Shown one piece after another: positions 61,047-64,000 of a stretch of DNA of 64,000 nt. Under the pieces are notes generated by a model that was not told the origin of the DNA, searched no databases, and worked only from the letters and a program-made list of their open reading frames with translations. This stretch comes from an uncultured Treponema sp. (GTDB lineage Bacteria; Spirochaetota; Spirochaetia; Treponematales; Treponemataceae), in assembly GCA_946615905.1 (NCBI GenBank), contig CAMOIE010000010.1:1-64000 (forward strand), in the 5' to 3' direction. Both the position numbers and the translations under genes were made by a program. Each line of letters opens with the position of its first letter. Position 1 is the first letter of the stretch.

Positions 61047-62416
61047 TTTTCGCTGCCTGTCGCCCACTGGGCCATTCTATATTCAAAGAACATCGGAGCC
61101 TGCATTTCAACGACTTCGCTATAAAATTTCTGGGCAAGGTCAAACTTTCCGGCCAAGTCATAATAAAGGGCCATATAAAAAATGTAGCGTCCCCGTTTAG
61201 TTGAGTTTTCTTCCTTCTGGACTTTCAAAAGCAGCGGTGTATCTCCACCCATATCGTGGTAGAGTCTGACCATACCGTATTCAATGGACTGTCTGTCCAG
61301 CTTTCTCATTTTTTCTTCCGTGAATTTGCGGGCTTGCTGGGGCTTGTTGAGCTTCATATAGCAGGCTGCGACCAAAAGTTTGTATGAAAGGCTGTCGGGG
61401 TTGTGTTCCAAAGCCTTCATAAATGCGTTTCCGGCTTCTTCCCAATTTCCGACTTTCCAAGCGAACATGCCCAAAGATTCATAGGCATAAAAATAATTGG
61501 GATTTTTCTCAACAACGATGCGGTAATATTCAAGGGCCTTGTCAGTCTTGTTCTGCTCATCGTAGAATCCGGCAAGCATCGCATAGCCCAAAAAATACTC
61601 AGGGTCAAGCTCTGTTGTCTTTTTCCATGCCTTTTCAGCGTCATCCCACTTGCCCAAATAGCGGGAATAAGTTCCCAAGTCAAAATACGCATCGACATTG
61701 CCCGGATCAGATTTCAATGCGGCCAGCACATATTCCCTTGCCTTGAGGTAGCGTTTGTCCTCACCCTCAAGTTTGCCCATATACAAAAGGGCCTGAACAT
61801 TGGTCGGGTCAAGCTCCAGAATTTTTTTGAATGACTTTTCTGCGTCATCATCCTTTTCCATATAATAGCTCATCTTTCCAAAGCCAAAGAGGGCCTCGAT
61901 ATTCGCAGGTTCAGCTGAAAGGGCTTTTTTGTACAAATCGCGGGCATTGCGGTAATTGTGCTTTAACGCCTGCTCCCCGGCAAATTCTAAATTCGCACCG
62001 ACATTTTTCGGGTCAAGGGCAAGAATTCTCCTGAGCAGGTTAGACTTAGTCTTGTCATCTCCCTTCTTTTTGGCAATCATGGCGTTCAACTCAAGAACAT
62101 CGACATCCTGGGGGTAAGCGGTCAAAAGACTGGAAGCAATTGCGGCTGACTCAGAATCTTTTCCGGCAGAAAGCAAAAGGGAGGCGTGAAGGGTTTTCAT
62201 GTCCTTGTCGTCTTTCATTGAATCCGGCATTGTATCAAACATTTTCAGGGCAGATTCTATAGAACCAGATGCAAGGGTATCGCTCAATTTTTGCACGAAG
62301 GCAACTTCCGCAGACTGTGACTTGTTCTTGCTCACGCTTGCGGCGGAAAGACTATTTGCAGCCATAAAGGCAAACAAGGCGGCGGCGAAAATTTTTTTGA
62401 ATGTTTTTTTCATCAT
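61043..62416 (-). CDS. Tetratricopeptide-repeat protein
   Basis: 457 aa. Signal peptide (IFAAALFAFMAANSLSA), then about ten TPR units, e.g. AEPANIEALFGFGKMSYYME, LDPTNVQALLYMGKLEGED, SDPGNVDAYFDLGTYSRYLG and LDPEYFLGYAMLAGFYDEQN. A periplasmic scaffold for protein complexes is likely; the partner is unknown. GAGGT precedes the ATG. Translationally coupled to the TraB gene. Confidence 0.88.
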   Translation of the reverse strand: MMKKTFKKIFAAALFAFMAANSLSAASVSKNKSQSAEVAFVQKLSDTLASGSIESALKMFDTMPDSMKDDKDMKTLHASLLLSAGKDSESAAIASSLLTAYPQDVDVLELNAMIAKKKGDDKTKSNLLRRILALDPKNVGANLEFAGEQALKHNYRNARDLYKKALSAEPANIEALFGFGKMSYYMEKDDDAEKSFKKILELDPTNVQALLYMGKLEGEDKRYLKAREYVLAALKSDPGNVDAYFDLGTYSRYLGKWDDAEKAWKKTTELDPEYFLGYAMLAGFYDEQNKTDKALEYYRIVVEKNPNYFYAYESLGMFAWKVGNWEEAGNAFMKALEHNPDSLSYKLLVAACYMKLNKPQQARKFTEEKMRKLDRQSIEYGMVRLYHDMGGDTPLLLKVQKEENSTKRGRYIFYMALYYDLAGKFDLAQKFYSEVVEMQAPMFFEYRMAQWATGSEK

Positions 62417-62425
62417 AAACCTCAG

Positions 62426-62454
62426 TTGAATTTGTTCACTTCATCAGATAAACT
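62426..62454 (+). promoter_or_regulatory. Promoter of the terminal partial gene (leaderless-start candidate)
   Basis: -35 TTGAAT (62426-62431), 17 bp, -10 TAAACT (62449-62454), then 7 bases and ATG, without a Shine-Dalgarno sequence. Confidence 0.55.
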
Positions 62455-62461
62455 GAATCAA

Positions 62462-64000
62462 ATGTATAATCATCCGTTCAGAAAGTCACTGGGACTTATC
62501 GTCTTGTACAGTGCTATCATTATCGGCATATTTATCCTCCAGTTCAAGAATGAATCCTCAATTTTCCGTTCAATCGGCCCCCTCAAAATGACCCTTGCAG
62601 AAAAATTGGAAGAAGACGGCTCCAAATCTTTGAAAAATTCCCTTTCGGTCACTTTCAAAGGCCTCGAATTTGAAGCCGATGACGTGACTCCTGCAATTCT
62701 GACGATAAATGACAGTCAAAGCGAGCAAAAACTGTCCCTTCTTTCATGGAAGCAGGAAAATCCCCTATCCTTCACATTTGAATTTACCGACGATGTTTCG
62801 CTCACATTCGCCTCAAGCGGAACGAGTTCCGACTCATCCCTTTCTGTGACGGCAAGACTCCCTGAAACAGCGTCAAAACTCACACTGTCCTATAAACCGT
62901 CAGCAGGCTATTCGGTAACAGAGCAAAGTCCGACAAGACAGGTCGTAAGCTCCAAAAATTTATCATACGCCATGACCGCCCCGATGATTCAGGAAGACAC
63001 GATTACGTTCACAAAGTCTTCAACCGTTGCAAATTACGCCCACTTCAATCCGGCAAAGGTATTCACGTTTTATGCAATCCCAGACTCACTTTCAGAGCCG
63101 ACAAAAAGCATGTTTGACTCTGCAATCAAGTCTTTCAGGGACAACGTTTTGCAGGCTGCTGAAGCGGCTGTAAAGGATTCCACCCAAATTACAGAAAATG
63201 CGGCTGTCCTCTACGTGGAAGAATCTGCCGCCAGAGGAAACTACACCAACGCAGTCGCGGCAGTTCCGGCTTCTTTCAAGAATTCCAACAGGCGAACTTA
63301 CCTTTCGGCCCCATACTTCAACACGCTTGCAAAAATGAATTCTAGCCTGACAATGGCAAACGAAAACACCGCCTCAATGATAAAAAATGCGATTGCCCAG
63401 AAAAATCCTGACGTTTTCACATCCACAGGAATCGAAGATTATTTTATCAGGAATTCAAGCAATTCAGATGTTCGCGCCCTTCTTTCGATGCCCGCAACAA
63501 TCGAAGACTTCAAGCCGACCCTTGCACAGGCCTCCGCAATTCTTTGGATTTACACAAAGCTTTCCAGGACGTCTCCTGAACTTGCAGACCATCTGTCCAC
63601 ATCAATACAAATCTGCCTTACGGCAATCGAAAAATGCTGCACAATGAACACAGATAACACGACAATACTTTTAACCGAAGATGATGCCCCTGTTTCTTTC
63701 GAGCAGACAATTTTTACAGGAGCAGCCCTCTATGCATACGGAAATCAAACAGGCTCCATCTCCTATACAACAGCGGGTCAACTTTTGATTATACAGGCTT
63801 TGAACCAAAATTCAACACATGACATCCGCACTTTGGCCGACATTTATCCAATCCTAGTTCCAGACAACAACTTTGCCCCCCGGTCAATAATAGCCGGAAA
63901 GAGAGCAGATAACCGCACTGTTTGGGCATGGACATGTGCAAATTCAATCGACTACGCAGAATCAAACGGCCAGGCTACGATTTCCATTAAATTCAAGCAG
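62462..64000 (+). CDS. Large N-terminally anchored protein, unknown function, partial
   Basis: 513 codons, still open at the right edge. Cytoplasmic MYNHPFRKS, one TM helix (LGLIVLYSAIIIGIFILQF) and then a long extracytoplasmic region: a beta-rich domain (GLEFEADDVTPAILTINDSQ, SLLSWKQENPLSFTFEFTDD) with many Ser/Thr, then helical parts (ILWIYTKLSRTSPELADHLS). I do not recognise a family. It is divergent from the TPR gene with 45 bp between starts, so a joint envelope role is possible. No stop or frameshift is seen. Confidence 0.8.
   Translation, partial: MYNHPFRKSLGLIVLYSAIIIGIFILQFKNESSIFRSIGPLKMTLAEKLEEDGSKSLKNSLSVTFKGLEFEADDVTPAILTINDSQSEQKLSLLSWKQENPLSFTFEFTDDVSLTFASSGTSSDSSLSVTARLPETASKLTLSYKPSAGYSVTEQSPTRQVVSSKNLSYAMTAPMIQEDTITFTKSSTVANYAHFNPAKVFTFYAIPDSLSEPTKSMFDSAIKSFRDNVLQAAEAAVKDSTQITENAAVLYVEESAARGNYTNAVAAVPASFKNSNRRTYLSAPYFNTLAKMNSSLTMANENTASMIKNAIAQKNPDVFTSTGIEDYFIRNSSNSDVRALLSMPATIEDFKPTLAQASAILWIYTKLSRTSPELADHLSTSIQICLTAIEKCCTMNTDNTTILLTEDDAPVSFEQTIFTGAALYAYGNQTGSISYTTAGQLLIIQALNQNSTHDIRTLADIYPILVPDNNFAPRSIIAGKRADNRTVWAWTCANSIDYAESNGQATISIKFKQ

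Noticed and set aside
1-64000. CRISPR arrays, tRNA or rRNA genes, prophage, insertion sequences
   Set aside because: No regularly spaced direct repeats, tRNA T-arm/acceptor patterns, rRNA segments, phage genes or complete transposase were found by reading both strands.

Overview
The window looks like a chromosome segment of a gut- or rumen-type, sugar-fermenting Treponema (Spirochaetota). Pointers: many Cys-anchored lipoproteins and conserved treponemal hypothetical proteins, a pectin methylesterase, a glycyl-radical (pyruvate formate-lyase) activase, bacteriohemerythrin, a Rsm22-type methyltransferase and a DUF763 protein. Genus-level placement is inference from gene content; no rRNA or tRNA gene was seen.

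Layout. 1-650: end of a Rpn/PDDEXK-type ORF, an internally deleted acetyltransferase remnant, a structured repeat and an unusual duplicated leader of leuS. 650-5264: leuS, then ruvB and ruvA on the minus strand. 5368-13236: a six-gene minus-strand operon (FGE-like lipoprotein, helical lipoprotein, peptide-binding protein, two permeases, fused double ATPase) that lies between ruvAB and ruvC-yebC. 15183-16512: nudC and hemerythrin. 16624-19479: multidomain pectinesterase lipoprotein. 19887-25984: secreted hypothetical protein and a 1530-residue CoA-activase-type ATPase. 26154-30842: pflA, a lipoprotein split at a G8 tract, ddl, murD. 31010-34636: metallo-beta-lactamase-fold protein divergent from DUF763 and Rsm22-like genes. 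35032-47164: two tandem copies of a four-gene RND efflux operon (TolC, adaptor, pump, PII-like protein), with a divergent MarR regulator. 47341-51488: fabF, hflX, and a YihY/BrkB protein fused to a cyclic-nucleotide-binding domain. 51557-54544: lipoproteins, hisS and mutT. 54806-62416: treponemal envelope proteins, an M20 dipeptidase, a TraB-family protein and a TPR protein. The window ends inside a large anchored protein of unknown role.

The non-coding DNA is the least expected part. At least nine GC-rich, hairpin-rich intergenic elements share an architecture, and their terminal stems differ in sequence while keeping pairing. A 15-bp module (TTGAGCYTGTCGAAA) sits in the loops of several of them, and a copy also appears in frame inside leuS. 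About ten genes have no ribosome-binding site but carry a promoter -10-like hexamer 6-7 bases before ATG, which suggests leaderless mRNAs. At two internal promoters an upstream anti-Shine-Dalgarno arm could block translation of read-through transcripts. Convergent gene ends carry clear intrinsic terminators.
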